A stretch of 64,000 bases of DNA from Microbacterium invictum (GCF_014197265.1 NZ_JACIFH010000001.1:1426001-1490000); one strand, 5' to 3'; numbered from the stretch's first letter, positions 8,707-17,941 are shown. Made by a program: numbers and translations. The notes: generated by a model not told the origin, from the letters alone.

Positions 8707-8912
8707 CAGGCGGAGTCACCGGTACAGGAGAAGTCACCCGTGCAGGAGAAGTCACCAGCGCAGGAGAAATCACCGGTACAGGAGAAATCACCGGTACAGG
8801 AAAAGTCACCGGTACACGAGAAGTCACCGGTGCAGGAGAAGTCGCCGGTGCAGGAGAAGTCACCGACATAGGAGATGACAACGGTCACACGTCCTGTGCC
8901 GGTGATTTCTCC
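8707..8912. repeat. Palindromic element copy B with its left arm expanded into an 18-bp tandem array
   Basis: Nine near-identical 18-base units (consensus CAGGAGAAGTCACCGGTA) run from 8707 to 8868, plus one degenerate unit to 8886. The last left arm, 8853-8873, an 18-base spacer and the right arm 8892-8912 rebuild the same 21-18-21 element as copies A and C. Units differ at a few positions, so the array is not freshly amplified. The array reads open as a QEKSPV hexapeptide repeat in one frame, which I consider incidental. The rest of the gene-free stretch 8587-9048 holds no other recognisable feature. Confidence 0.85.
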
Positions 8913-9048
8913 GGTGTTCGCGATGCGCGTGGCGCCAGAGATGAGTGGATGCCGGTGACACGGCCCGTCTCGACCATTTCGCCTGTCTGCGCGACGCGCG
9001 ACGCGCGGCGACGCGCTGCATCATCCGAACGTGGAGATGCGGCGGGGA

Positions 9049-10077
9049 TCACCCGAACAGCGCGGCGGCCTCTTCGTAGCGGTACAGCGGCACGGTGTTG
9101 AGCTCGCCGAGGGCCTCGTCGAACGGCACGCGGACGATGTCGGTGCCCTTCAGGGACACCATCTGGCCCCAGGCGCCGTCGACGATGGCGTCGGCGGCGT
9201 GCAGGCCCAGGCGGGTCGCGAGCACCCGGTCGAAGCCCGACGGCGAGCCGCCACGCTGAATGTGGCCCAGCACGGTGGAGCGGGTCTCGATCCCCGTGAG
9301 GCGCTCGATCTCGGGGGCGAGCACCTCGCCGATGCCACCCAGCCGCGGACGGTTGAAGGCGTCGAGGCCCTTGTCGCTGTACGCCTCGTCCATGCCGGTG
9401 AGGGTGAAGCCCTCCGACACGACGACCAGCGGCGCGCGGCCGCGATCGTGGGCCTTGGTGACCTGGGCGACGATCTCGTCGATCGACATGGGAACCTCGG
9501 GGATGCAGATGACGTGCGCCCCGGCGGCGACGCCGGAGTGCAGGGCGATCCAGCCGACGTGACGACCCATGACCTCGGCGATCATGCAGCGCTGGTGCGA
9601 GTCGCCGGTGGTGCGGAGCCGGTCCATCGCGTCGGTCGCGATGTTGACGGCGGTGTCGAAACCGAACGAGTAGTCGGTGGCGCGCAGGTCGTTGTCGATG
9701 GTCTTCGGCACGCCCATGACGTTGATGCCGTCGTTGTACAGGCGGTTCGCCGCCGCGAGGGTGCCCTCGCCGCCGATCGCGATGATGCCGTCGATGCGGT
9801 GCCCGTAGAGGGTCTTTGCGATGTTCTCGGCACCGCCGCGCGGCCCCTCGTACGGATTGGTGCGGCTCGTGCCGAGGATCGTCCCGCCGACCTTCGACAG
9901 GCCCTTCACCTCGTGGCGCGTGAGGGGGAAGAAGTCACCGTCGACCACGCCGCGCCAGCCGTCGCGGATGCCCACGAACTCGATGTTGTACGTGGTCGTG
10001 CCCTTCAGCACGACGCCGCGGATGACGGCGTTCAGGCCGGGGCAGTCGCCGCCGCTGGTGAGGATGCCGATCTTCAT
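9049..10077 (-). CDS. pfkA: ATP-dependent 6-phosphofructokinase
   Basis: Phosphorylates fructose 6-phosphate to the 1,6-bisphosphate, the committed glycolytic step. The 342 residues fit actinobacterial group III PFKs. The start MKIGILTSGGDCPGLNAVIRG binds nucleotide; GGEGTL around residue 100 has Gly where pyrophosphate-dependent enzymes have Asp, so ATP is the likely donor. PKTIDNDL carries the catalytic aspartate of the TIDxD motif, with Lys before it as in Streptomyces PFKs. MGRHVGW and GGSPSGFDR are the substrate-binding blocks. The ATG has AAGGA about ten bases upstream. It lies 185 bp downstream of the helicase gene and probably has its own promoter. Confidence 0.92.
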   Translation of the reverse strand: MKIGILTSGGDCPGLNAVIRGVVLKGTTTYNIEFVGIRDGWRGVVDGDFFPLTRHEVKGLSKVGGTILGTSRTNPYEGPRGGAENIAKTLYGHRIDGIIAIGGEGTLAAANRLYNDGINVMGVPKTIDNDLRATDYSFGFDTAVNIATDAMDRLRTTGDSHQRCMIAEVMGRHVGWIALHSGVAAGAHVICIPEVPMSIDEIVAQVTKAHDRGRAPLVVVSEGFTLTGMDEAYSDKGLDAFNRPRLGGIGEVLAPEIERLTGIETRSTVLGHIQRGGSPSGFDRVLATRLGLHAADAIVDGAWGQMVSLKGTDIVRVPFDEALGELNTVPLYRYEEAAALFG

Positions 10078-10262
10078 GGTGTGAGGATCCTTCGTTATTC
10101 GGGGAACTCGATACGGCGTCGTCGCCTCGGTTTGAGACTATCGCCGTGAGGCTCTCGCGTGCCACACCAGGAGCCGTGCCTACGCCTTGCCCACGCGTGT
10201 GCACCCGGCGCCGGCGCGGCCGCCTCGAACAGCGCCCGCCGGCCTCGCTCGAGCCGCCGGCG

Positions 10263-12419
10263 CTACGCGGCGCCGAGCGACTGGCGCAGCAGGTGCATGA
10301 GCGCGGACATCTGCACCGAGTCGCTCGAGGTCGGGTCGACGGCCTCGCCGTCCAGCGCGCGCGCGGCCAGGCCCTGCTTCGAGTCGATGAGCTCGGCGAT
10401 CTTGGTGTCGATCGTGTGCGCGGCGATGATCCGCCACGCGGTGACCGGCTCGTCCTGACCGATGCGGTGGACGCGGTCGATCGCCTGGGTCTGCTCGGCT
10501 GCCGTCCACGACAGCTCCGCGAGCACGACGTTCGACGCGGCCTGCATGTTCAGTCCGACGCCGGCCGCGGTCAGCGAGCACACCGCGATCGCGACATCGG
10601 GGTCGCTGTTGAACGCATCGATCGCCTGCTGCCGCGCGGGCGTGGTCTGGTCACCGCGAATGGACACCGTACGCAGACCGGATGCCGCGAAGTGCGCCTC
10701 AGCGGCATCCATCACATCGATGTGCTTCGCGAAGAAGACCACCTTGTCGACGGATCGCTGCAGCTGCACCGCGTAATCGGCCGCGAGGTGCGCCTTGGCC
10801 TGGCCGATGCGCCGGACCATCGTGAACACGTTCTCGGCCCCGGGCCCGGCGGCCTTGGTCTCTTCGAGCTCACCGTGCGCCACGAGACGGACGATGTCCT
10901 CGTCCACCTCACCGAAGACGACGGTGTCGCCGCGCGCCTCGATGATGCGGCGGTACTTCGCGGCCAGCCGTTCGCCCAGCTCGCGCTCGGCGTCGCGGAT
11001 CGAACGGCCGTACTCGTCGTCCAGCTCGACCGGCAGGTCGGCGATGAGCTTGTCGGGCAGGTCGGCGGCGACGTCCTTCTTCTTGCGCCGGACGATGCCC
11101 ATCGAGATCACCGCGTCACGGGCTTCGGGGTAGAACGCCTTGTCCGCGGGGGTGAGGCCGGTGGCATCCAGCTTCTCCATCAGCTCGGGACCGGGCTTCT
11201 CACCGTTGGTCCACCCCAGGAACCGCCAGATCGCGTCGAAGTCCTCGACGTCGTTGATCAGCGGGGTTCCGGTCAGCGCCAGCATGAGCGGGTCACTGAC
11301 CTGCTCGCGGATGCGCGTGGCCAGCCCGAGCACGTTCTGCGAGCGCTGCGAGGTGAGGTTCTTGATGAAGTGCGCCTCGTCGACGACCATGCCTTTGAGG
11401 CCGAGGGTCGCGAGCCACGACAGATGCCGGTCGAGCACTTCGTAATTGACGATGAACACGTCCGCGAACGCGTCGACCTGGGCGCCGTCACCGTGGATGA
11501 CGGTGGCGCGGCGCTGCGGGGTCCACCGCTCGACCTCGCGGGCCCAGTTCATCTTGACGACGTTCGGCACGACCGCGAGCAGCGGGTAGGCGTCAGCGAC
11601 GGATGCCGCGAGCACCGACTCGGCGGTCTTGCCCAGGCCCGGCTCGTCGGCCAGCAGGAAGGATCGGTGTCCGGCCCGCACCGCCTCGAGGAAGCGGGAC
11701 TGGTGGACCATGATCTCGAGCCCCTTGGGCGAAAGACGGTCGAACTCGGGCACCGGGGGCAGCTCCATCGTGGCCGCTCCCCCGCCGGCGCCGGTCTCGA
11801 ACGCCTTGTACAGCGGGCCCATGAGCTCCCAGCCGTCCAGGCGCCGACGCGGGGTCGGTGCCGGTGCGCGCAGGCTGAAGTCGGGGGCGAGGAACGGGTT
11901 CGACTCACGGCGCGTCTCGATCTGCGGAGGCGTGACCTGACGGTCGGCGAGCCCGGCGGGAACGACGGGCGCGCGCACCGGCTTGACGTCGGTGATGATG
12001 AGCTCATCGTCGGGCAGCTCGGCGCCCGACTCGAGCAGCCAGTCACGGCGCATGCGGCGCGCGACGGGCGAGGTGGCCTGATCGACCTCGAGCAGCTGGA
12101 TCAGCGACGTGTCGCGGGCCGCGGTCTTGGCCAGGATCGTGGCCACGCCGTCGAGACGCTTGAGCAGCTCGGCGCGTGCGCCGTCGGCGATCTCGGTGTC
12201 ACCCTTCACCCGGGCGCGCTCTTCGCGCACCAGGAAGGCGATGACCTGGAACTTGACGCGGTTGGTCGGGCCGAGTTTGCCGCGCTGTGCTTTGGCCTCG
12301 ACCTCGCGCACCTTGCGCGCGAGGATGGGGATCAGCGGCGCATCGTCGTGCTTGCGGGCCGACGAGGCGCCACGACGTCGCGAAGACGTCCTGGAAGCGG
12401 TGGATGCCGTGGGCGGCAT
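10263..12419 (-). CDS. SNF2-family DEAD/H-box helicase
   Basis: A 718-residue ATP-dependent DNA translocase with the two RecA-like SNF2 lobes. Walker A DEPGLGKT is near residue 257, the Walker B box DEAH near 347, and motif VI QAIDRVHRIGQ near 648, with the usual ALTGTPL motif III between. The first about 170 residues are basic and lack an obvious domain; no HIRAN, zinc finger or SNF2-associated SWIM domain is visible. The ATG has AGGAGG almost adjacent. Bacterial SNF2 proteins (RapA, HepA-like) act on nucleoprotein or transcription complexes; a specific job cannot be assigned. A GC-rich inverted repeat overlaps the stop codon and may help termination. Confidence 0.88.
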   Translation of the reverse strand: MPPTASTASRTSSRRRGASSARKHDDAPLIPILARKVREVEAKAQRGKLGPTNRVKFQVIAFLVREERARVKGDTEIADGARAELLKRLDGVATILAKTAARDTSLIQLLEVDQATSPVARRMRRDWLLESGAELPDDELIITDVKPVRAPVVPAGLADRQVTPPQIETRRESNPFLAPDFSLRAPAPTPRRRLDGWELMGPLYKAFETGAGGGAATMELPPVPEFDRLSPKGLEIMVHQSRFLEAVRAGHRSFLLADEPGLGKTAESVLAASVADAYPLLAVVPNVVKMNWAREVERWTPQRRATVIHGDGAQVDAFADVFIVNYEVLDRHLSWLATLGLKGMVVDEAHFIKNLTSQRSQNVLGLATRIREQVSDPLMLALTGTPLINDVEDFDAIWRFLGWTNGEKPGPELMEKLDATGLTPADKAFYPEARDAVISMGIVRRKKKDVAADLPDKLIADLPVELDDEYGRSIRDAERELGERLAAKYRRIIEARGDTVVFGEVDEDIVRLVAHGELEETKAAGPGAENVFTMVRRIGQAKAHLAADYAVQLQRSVDKVVFFAKHIDVMDAAEAHFAASGLRTVSIRGDQTTPARQQAIDAFNSDPDVAIAVCSLTAAGVGLNMQAASNVVLAELSWTAAEQTQAIDRVHRIGQDEPVTAWRIIAAHTIDTKIAELIDSKQGLAARALDGEAVDPTSSDSVQMSALMHLLRQSLGAA

Positions 12420-12648
12420 GCTCCTCCTGAGCGTGAGTGCCGGTGCGGTGTGGACGATACGCTGTCAGCCGACCGGGCGGTTGGCGGCACGGATGCCGCA
12501 TCGGGGATAGCAGGGACCGATCCTGTCGGCCGCGGAGTACTCGCTTCTGCGAGCTGCGACGACGCCGGGACGTGGTCCTCACGTGAAGTCTAGCGCGCCG
12601 GTGCCCGACCATGCGATTCGATCCCGAGCGACACGCGCCCGCTCGCGG

Positions 12649-13545
12649 TCACCGGCCGAGGGCCGTGCGCTGCCAGTCGTCCAGCATGACCGGGTCGTCG
12701 GTGACGATGCCGTCGACGCCGAGGTCGGTCACCTCGCCCCACTGCCGGTCGCTGTTGAGCGTGTACACCACGATGCGCAGCCCCGCCGCGTGCAACTCGT
12801 CGACCACCTCAGGGCGCTTCGCGAGCGCGCGGCGGTCGACGATCACGCCCGACACCCCGAACTGCTGGGCGGCCTCGACGATGTCATCCGGGATGACCTT
12901 GAGCGTCGCCATCCGCGACAGTTCCGGCGCTTGGGCGACCAGCGCGGCGAGCGTGCGGGCGTCGAAGCCCGCAGCGACGACCCTGTTCGACAGGCCGCGC
13001 ACCTCGATCTGCGCGGCGAGGGTGGCCACGGCCCCGGCATCCCATCGCCCCTTCAGATCGAGGAGTGCGCGGCCGCCCTCCGTGACCAGCAGATCGAGCA
13101 CCTCCTCGGCCGTGGGCACGGGCGTGCCCCTGTACGCCGGAGCGAACGTACGTCCGGCGTCGAGGGCACGAAGCTGCGCGAGCGTCAGGTCGACGACCCG
13201 ACCGTGCCCGTCGGTCGTGCGGTCGACGGTCTTGTCGTGCATGAGCACGGCGTGGCCGTCGGCGCTCAGAGCCAGGTCGACCTCGACGTACTCGAAGCCG
13301 CCGCGCAGCGCCTCGCGGATCGCGGGCAGCGTGTTCTCGGGCGCCGTGGCACCGCCGCCGCGGTGCGCGGCGATGAAGGCTCGCTCCCCCGGGTCGCGCG
13401 CCTGGCCCAGCATGTCGGTGGCCGTGGCGCGTGCGGGCGCCACATCGGCCAGGGCGATGACGAGCATGCTGGCCACCGCGAGCACGCAGACGATCAGCAG
13501 AGCGTAGATCCGCTCACGGGGAGCGGATGCCGCGGCGTCGGGCAT
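12649..13545 (-). CDS. Glycerophosphodiester phosphodiesterase, membrane-anchored
   Basis: Hydrolyses glycerophosphodiesters released from phospholipids into glycerol 3-phosphate and an alcohol. A single hydrophobic helix at residues 13-33 (after RERIY) should anchor or export the enzyme. The TIM-barrel domain starts with AHRGGGATAPENT, which holds the HR/EN catalytic pair, followed by the metal ligands in YVEVDLALSADG and the second His in VLMHDKTVDRTTDG. It ends with VDGIVTDDPV, also conserved. The 298 residues are normal for the family. GAAGGA stands eight bases before the ATG. Export suggests a role in scavenging phosphate or glycerol outside the cytoplasm. Confidence 0.88.
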   Translation of the reverse strand: MPDAAASAPRERIYALLIVCVLAVASMLVIALADVAPARATATDMLGQARDPGERAFIAAHRGGGATAPENTLPAIREALRGGFEYVEVDLALSADGHAVLMHDKTVDRTTDGHGRVVDLTLAQLRALDAGRTFAPAYRGTPVPTAEEVLDLLVTEGGRALLDLKGRWDAGAVATLAAQIEVRGLSNRVVAAGFDARTLAALVAQAPELSRMATLKVIPDDIVEAAQQFGVSGVIVDRRALAKRPEVVDELHAAGLRIVVYTLNSDRQWGEVTDLGVDGIVTDDPVMLDDWQRTALGR

Positions 13546-13640
13546 CGGGCATGTCCTTCGGTCGAGCAGCCCCGTCGCCGTCGACGGGGTGCGACCACCC
13601 TACCCGATTCGTTACCGTTCCGTTATCTTTTTTCTGTTTC

Positions 13641-14504
13641 TCAGACCATGCTCTTGGGGTGCCAGACCGTCTTCGTCTCGGTGAAGGCGGTGATCCGCTC
13701 GAGGCTCGGGGCCGCGGCATCCGTCCCCCGCTCGGGCGGGAGCACCCGGGTGAGGGTCTCGGCCGCCGCGATCTGCAGCGACACCCAGTCGAGGTCGCCC
13801 GCGCCCACGAGGTCGAGCGCGTGCACGTCGGGGTGGGATGCCAGCCAGGGTGCGATCTCGGCCGGCGCGCCGGTCAGGATGTTGACGACGCCGGCGGGCA
13901 GGTCGGAGGTGGCGAGCACCTCGGCGAGCCCGATAGCGGCCAGCGGATGCGCCTGCGCGGCGATCACGATGACGGTGTTGCCGGCCACCAGCGCCGGCGC
14001 GATGGCCGACACGAGACCCAGCAGCGCGGAGTCCTGCGGCGCGACGATGGCCACGACGCCGGTGGGCTCGGGAACGGAGATGTTGAAGTACGGGCCGGCG
14101 ACGGGGTTGCCGCTGCCGGTGACCTGGGCGAACTTGTCGCACCAGCCCGCGTACCAGACCCACCGGTCGATGGCCTCGTCGACCTCGGCGCCGGCGACGG
14201 CCGCGGTCACGCCGCCGGTCCGGACGATCTCGTCGATGAACTGCGCACGGCGCCCCTCGAGCACCTCGGCGACCCGGTAGAGCACCTGCCCGCGGTTGTA
14301 GGCGGTCGCTCCCGACCAGCCCTTCACGGCGCCGCGGGCGGCGACGACGGCGTCGCGGGCGTCCTTGCGGGAGGCCAGCGCCGCATTGGCGAGGAACTCT
14401 CCCGCAGGCGTGGTCACCTCGTACGTGCGCCCGGATTCGCTGCGGGGGAAGGTGCCGCCGATGAACAGCTTGTACGTCTTCGGCACGGTCAGTCGCTTGC
14501 TCAC
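13641..14504 (-). CDS. Half-length aldehyde dehydrogenase-like protein without catalytic cysteine
   Basis: The 287 residues align with the N-terminal, NAD-binding half of aldehyde dehydrogenases: KLFIGGTFPRSESGRTYEV, then WAG-like segment VWYAGWCDKFAQV, PTGVVAIVAPQDS and LPAGVVNILTG. It stops before the catalytic domain: the LELGGK glutamate loop and the active-site Cys are absent. Its start overlaps the stop of the full-length dehydrogenase by four bases (ATGA). The reading frame is clean and its ends are conserved in style, so I take it as a functional non-catalytic paralogue, perhaps a subunit or regulator of its neighbour, rather than a pseudogene. That role is inference. Confidence 0.75.
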   Translation of the reverse strand: MSKRLTVPKTYKLFIGGTFPRSESGRTYEVTTPAGEFLANAALASRKDARDAVVAARGAVKGWSGATAYNRGQVLYRVAEVLEGRRAQFIDEIVRTGGVTAAVAGAEVDEAIDRWVWYAGWCDKFAQVTGSGNPVAGPYFNISVPEPTGVVAIVAPQDSALLGLVSAIAPALVAGNTVIVIAAQAHPLAAIGLAEVLATSDLPAGVVNILTGAPAEIAPWLASHPDVHALDLVGAGDLDWVSLQIAAAETLTRVLPPERGTDAAAPSLERITAFTETKTVWHPKSMV

Positions 14505-15967
14505 GCGCCCGCTCCCTTCAGATAGGCCAGCAGGCCGTGTCGGCCGCCCTCACGGCCGTAGCCGGACTCCTTGTAGCCGCCGAACGGGCTGGCCGGGTCG
14601 AACCGGTTGAACGTGTTGGCCCAGACGACGCCGGCGCGGAGGCGATCGGCGACGGCGAGGATACGCGAGCCCTTGTCGCTCCAGATGCCGGCTGACAGAC
14701 CGTACGGGGTGTTGTTGGCCTTCTCGATCGCCTCGGCCGGGGTGCGGAAGGTCAGCACCGACAGCACCGGGCCGAAGATCTCGTCGCGGGCGATGCGGTG
14801 GCTGGCCTGCACGTTCGTGAAGATCGTCGGCGCGAACCAGAACCCGTTCTCGGGGATCGCGCAGTCTGCGCTCCAGCGCTCGGCGCCCTCCTGCTCGCCG
14901 ATCGCGCTGAGTTCGCGGATGCGGTCGAGCTGCGCCCGCGAGTTGATCGCGCCGATGTCGGTGTTCTTGTCGAGCGGGTCGCCCAGGCGCAGGGTCGACA
15001 GGCGGGTCTTCAGCCGGTCGACGACCTCGTCGTGGACCGATTCCTGCACCAGCAGCCGGCTGCCCGCGCAGCACACGTGCCCCTGGTTGAAGAAGATGCC
15101 GTTGACGATACCCTCGATGGCCTGGTCGACCGGCGCATCGTCGAACACGATGTTCGCCGCCTTGCCGCCGAGCTCGAGCGTCACCTTCTTCTGCGTGCCG
15201 GCGACCGCCTTGGCGATCTCGCGGCCGACTCCGGTCGACCCGGTGAAGGCGATCTTGTCGACCCCGGGGTGGCGGACGAGGGCCGACCCGGTCGATCCCG
15301 CGCCGGTCACGATGTTGACGACGCCCGGCGGGAGGTCGGCTTGCTGCAGGATCTCGGCGAAGATCAGCGCCGACAGCGGCGTGGTCTCGGCGGGCTTGAT
15401 CACGACGGTGTTGCCGGCGGCGAGCGCGGGGGCGATCTTCCACGCGAGCATGAGCAACGGGAAGTTCCACGGGATCACCTGGGCGGCCACCCCCAGTGCG
15501 CGCGGGTTCGCTCCCAGCCCGGCGTAGTCGAGCTTGTCGGCCCAGCCGGCGTAGTAGAAGAACCACGCGGCCACGAGCGGGACGTCGACGTCGCGGCTCT
15601 CCTTGATCGGCTTGCCGTTGTCCAGACTCTCGGCCACGGCGAGCTCGCGGGCACGCTCCTGCACGAGCCGCGCGATGCGGAACAGGTACTTGCCCCGGTC
15701 GCGGCCACTGAGCTTCGACCAGGTCTTGTCGTACGCGCGGCGCGCTGCGGCAACGGCAGCGTCGATGTCGGCGTCGTCCGCATTCGACACCGTCGCGATG
15801 TGCGACTCGTCGGCCGGTGAGATCGTCGCGAACGGCTCCCCCGATCCGGGGCGGAACTGGCCGTCGATGAACAGGCCGTACTCGTCTCGCAGGTGCAGGA
15901 TCGCCCGCGACTCGGGGGCGGGCGCGTACTCGAGGAAGCCTCGGCCGGCGGGCTGGATGTCGGTCAT
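14501..15967 (-). CDS. Aldehyde dehydrogenase
   Basis: A 488-residue NAD(P)-dependent ALDH. Key blocks are PWNFPLLMLAWK, FTGSTGVGREIAK (cofactor loop), VTLELGGKAANIVFDD (general-base Glu) and NQGHVCCAGSRL with the nucleophile at Cys299/Cys300. The C-terminus has PFGGYKESGYGREGG. The ATG at 15967 is chosen because GAGGTG lies seven bases upstream and only ten bases separate it from the deoC stop. Being next to deoC it may oxidise the acetaldehyde released from deoxyribose 5-phosphate, an inference from context; substrate specificity is not readable from the sequence. Confidence 0.88.
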   Translation of the reverse strand: MTDIQPAGRGFLEYAPAPESRAILHLRDEYGLFIDGQFRPGSGEPFATISPADESHIATVSNADDADIDAAVAAARRAYDKTWSKLSGRDRGKYLFRIARLVQERARELAVAESLDNGKPIKESRDVDVPLVAAWFFYYAGWADKLDYAGLGANPRALGVAAQVIPWNFPLLMLAWKIAPALAAGNTVVIKPAETTPLSALIFAEILQQADLPPGVVNIVTGAGSTGSALVRHPGVDKIAFTGSTGVGREIAKAVAGTQKKVTLELGGKAANIVFDDAPVDQAIEGIVNGIFFNQGHVCCAGSRLLVQESVHDEVVDRLKTRLSTLRLGDPLDKNTDIGAINSRAQLDRIRELSAIGEQEGAERWSADCAIPENGFWFAPTIFTNVQASHRIARDEIFGPVLSVLTFRTPAEAIEKANNTPYGLSAGIWSDKGSRILAVADRLRAGVVWANTFNRFDPASPFGGYKESGYGREGGRHGLLAYLKGAGA

Positions 15968-15977
15968 CTCGGTCACC

Positions 15978-16982
15978 TCAGTCGATCGTCACGTAGTCGG
16001 CGCCGGTGTAGTGACCGGTCGCGAGCTTCTGGCGCTGCAGCAGCACGTCGTTGAGCAGGCTCGACGCGCCGAAGCGGAACAGGTGCGGCTGCAGCCATTC
16101 CTCGCCGACGGTCTCGGCGACCGTCACGAGGTACTTGACGGCGTCTTTCGCCGTGCGGATGCCGCCGGCCGGCTTCACGCCGACCTGCTGGCCGGTCGCC
16201 CGGTACCAGTCGCGCACGACCTCGAGCATGAGCAGGGTCGTGGGCAGGGTGGCGGCCGGCTGGGTCTTGCCGGTGGAGGTCTTGATGAAGTCGCCGCCGG
16301 CGAGGACTGCGAGCCACGATGCGCGCTTGATGTTGTCGTAGGTGTTCAGCTCGCCGGTCTCCAGGATCACCTTGAGCGATGCGGACGTGCCGTCGTCGCG
16401 GCGGCAGGCGGCCTTGACCTGCGCGATCTGGTCGAACACCAGGCGGTACCTGCCGGCGAGGAACGCGCCACGGTCGATGACCATGTCGATCTCGTCGGCC
16501 CCGGAAGCCACTGCTTCGGCCGTGTCGGCCAGCTTGATCTGCAGCGAGGCACGGCCGCTGGGGAAGGCGGTCGCGACAGCGGCGACGCTGACGTCCCCGT
16601 CGTCGGGGTCGCCGTGCGCGGCGCCCAGGGCGGCGACCGCGTCGGGCACCATGTCGCCGTACACGCAGACGGCGGCCACGCGCGGGCACGTGGGATCACC
16701 GGCATCCGGATGCAGCGCCTTGGCCACGAGCGAGCGCACCTTGCCCGGCGTGTCGGCGCCTTCGAGCGTGGTCAGGTCGATGAGCGTGATGATCTTGTCG
16801 AGCGCCCACGCCTTCGACGTGGTCTTGATCGAGCGGGTGCCGAGCCCGGCGGCACGCTGCTCGAGTCCGACTGCGTCCACGCCCGGGAGCCCGTGCAGGT
16901 AGCGCCGCAGCGTCGTGTCGTCGGGCACACCACCCAGCAGCGCGACCGCGTGCTCTGACGCACTCTGGATTTCCACTGTCAT
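15978..16982 (-). CDS. deoC: Deoxyribose-phosphate aldolase
   Basis: Splits 2-deoxyribose 5-phosphate into glyceraldehyde 3-phosphate and acetaldehyde, the last step of deoxynucleoside breakdown. Class I aldolase of 334 residues, the longer form typical of gammaproteobacterial and some actinobacterial DeoC. The Schiff-base lysine is in FIKTSTGKTQPAAT; the proton-relay lysine is in VGVKPAGGIRT; EIDMVIDRG and LKVILETGEL complete the barrel. The ATG at 16982 overlaps the ribF stop (ATGA) and has GGAGG eight bases upstream. It heads the deoC-ALDH-half-ALDH set at the end of a long overlapping gene chain. Confidence 0.92.
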   Translation of the reverse strand: MTVEIQSASEHAVALLGGVPDDTTLRRYLHGLPGVDAVGLEQRAAGLGTRSIKTTSKAWALDKIITLIDLTTLEGADTPGKVRSLVAKALHPDAGDPTCPRVAAVCVYGDMVPDAVAALGAAHGDPDDGDVSVAAVATAFPSGRASLQIKLADTAEAVASGADEIDMVIDRGAFLAGRYRLVFDQIAQVKAACRRDDGTSASLKVILETGELNTYDNIKRASWLAVLAGGDFIKTSTGKTQPAATLPTTLLMLEVVRDWYRATGQQVGVKPAGGIRTAKDAVKYLVTVAETVGEEWLQPHLFRFGASSLLNDVLLQRQKLATGHYTGADYVTID

Positions 16983-17941
16983 TGCAGGAGCCTCCGCACC
17001 TCGGTGACGTCGTCTTTCATCTGAGCGATGAGGGCATCTACGCCCTTGAACGCGACCATACCGCGCACGCGCGCCACAAACTGCACCTCGACGGAACGGC
17101 CGTAGAGGTTCAGGTCGGTCTCGTCGAGGACGTATGCCTCGACCTGCCGCACCGGCACGTCGTCGAAGGTCGGATTGGTCCCCACCGAGATGGCGGCCGG
17201 GTACCGCGTCACGGCGTGCGTGCCGCCATGCGAGTCGGGCCACCCCTCATCGCGCAGCCACCCGGCGTAGACGCCGTCGGCGGGGACGAACCCGTCGGTC
17301 TCGGTCTCGAGGTTCGCCGTCGGGAAGCCCAGTTCGCGGCCGCGCTTCAGACCGTGCACGACTTCCCCCTGCACCGCGTGCGGTCGCCCGAGCAGGCGGG
17401 CGGCGCCGGCGACGTCACCGGCGGCGAGCATCTCGCGCACCCACGTCGACGAGACCCGGCGGCCGCCGCCCTGGACGTCACCGACCACATCGGTGCGGAA
17501 GCCGAATTCGCTGCCGAGCTCTGCGAGGACGGCGGGATCGCCGGCGCCGCCCTTGCCGAACCGGAAGTCGTCGCCCACGAGCACCCGCACGACGCCGAGG
17601 GCGTCGACCAGCACGTGCTCCACGAACTCGCGTGGCGAGAGCCCCGCCAGTGCCGCGTCGAAGCGGAGCACGAGCGTGGCATCCACCCCCTCACCGGCCA
17701 GCAGCCCCAGCTTCTGCGCGAGGCTGACCAGCGGCTCGGGGCACAGCTCGGGCCGCAGGAAGCTGAGCGGGTTGCGGTCGAACGTGACCGCGACGACCCG
17801 GGCGTCCGCCTCGGCGGCGGCGACACGGGCGCGGTCGATGACGGCGCGGTGGCCGGAGTGCACGCCGTCGAACTTGCCGATCGCGACGACGGACGGGCCG
17901 AAGCCGGACGGGACCTCGGCGGGGTCGCGGAAGACGATCAC
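16979..17941 (-). CDS. ribF: Bifunctional riboflavin kinase / FAD synthetase
   Basis: Converts riboflavin to FMN and then FAD. The N-terminal adenylyltransferase domain shows GKFDGVHSGHRAVI (the nucleotidylyltransferase HxGH signature), VGDDFRFGKGGAGD and the ST motif SSTWVREML. The C-terminal riboflavin kinase domain shows GRELGFPTANLE and VGTNPTF followed by VEAYVLD. The length of 320 residues is standard. The start is GTG at 17941, preceded by GAGAGG at eight bases and overlapping the previous stop as GTGA; longer readings are low-complexity antisense-like sequence. No FMN riboswitch is seen upstream, as expected for an internal operon gene. Confidence 0.93.
   Translation of the reverse strand: MIVFRDPAEVPSGFGPSVVAIGKFDGVHSGHRAVIDRARVAAAEADARVVAVTFDRNPLSFLRPELCPEPLVSLAQKLGLLAGEGVDATLVLRFDAALAGLSPREFVEHVLVDALGVVRVLVGDDFRFGKGGAGDPAVLAELGSEFGFRTDVVGDVQGGGRRVSSTWVREMLAAGDVAGAARLLGRPHAVQGEVVHGLKRGRELGFPTANLETETDGFVPADGVYAGWLRDEGWPDSHGGTHAVTRYPAAISVGTNPTFDDVPVRQVEAYVLDETDLNLYGRSVEVQFVARVRGMVAFKGVDALIAQMKDDVTEVRRLLQ

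Noticed and set aside
8679..8871. Coding gene made of QEKSPV hexapeptide repeats
   Set aside because: The open frame is a by-product of an 18-bp DNA repeat that also occurs non-coding in copies A and C.
8707..8886. CRISPR array
   Set aside because: Units are directly abutting 18-mers without unique spacers, and no cas gene is near.
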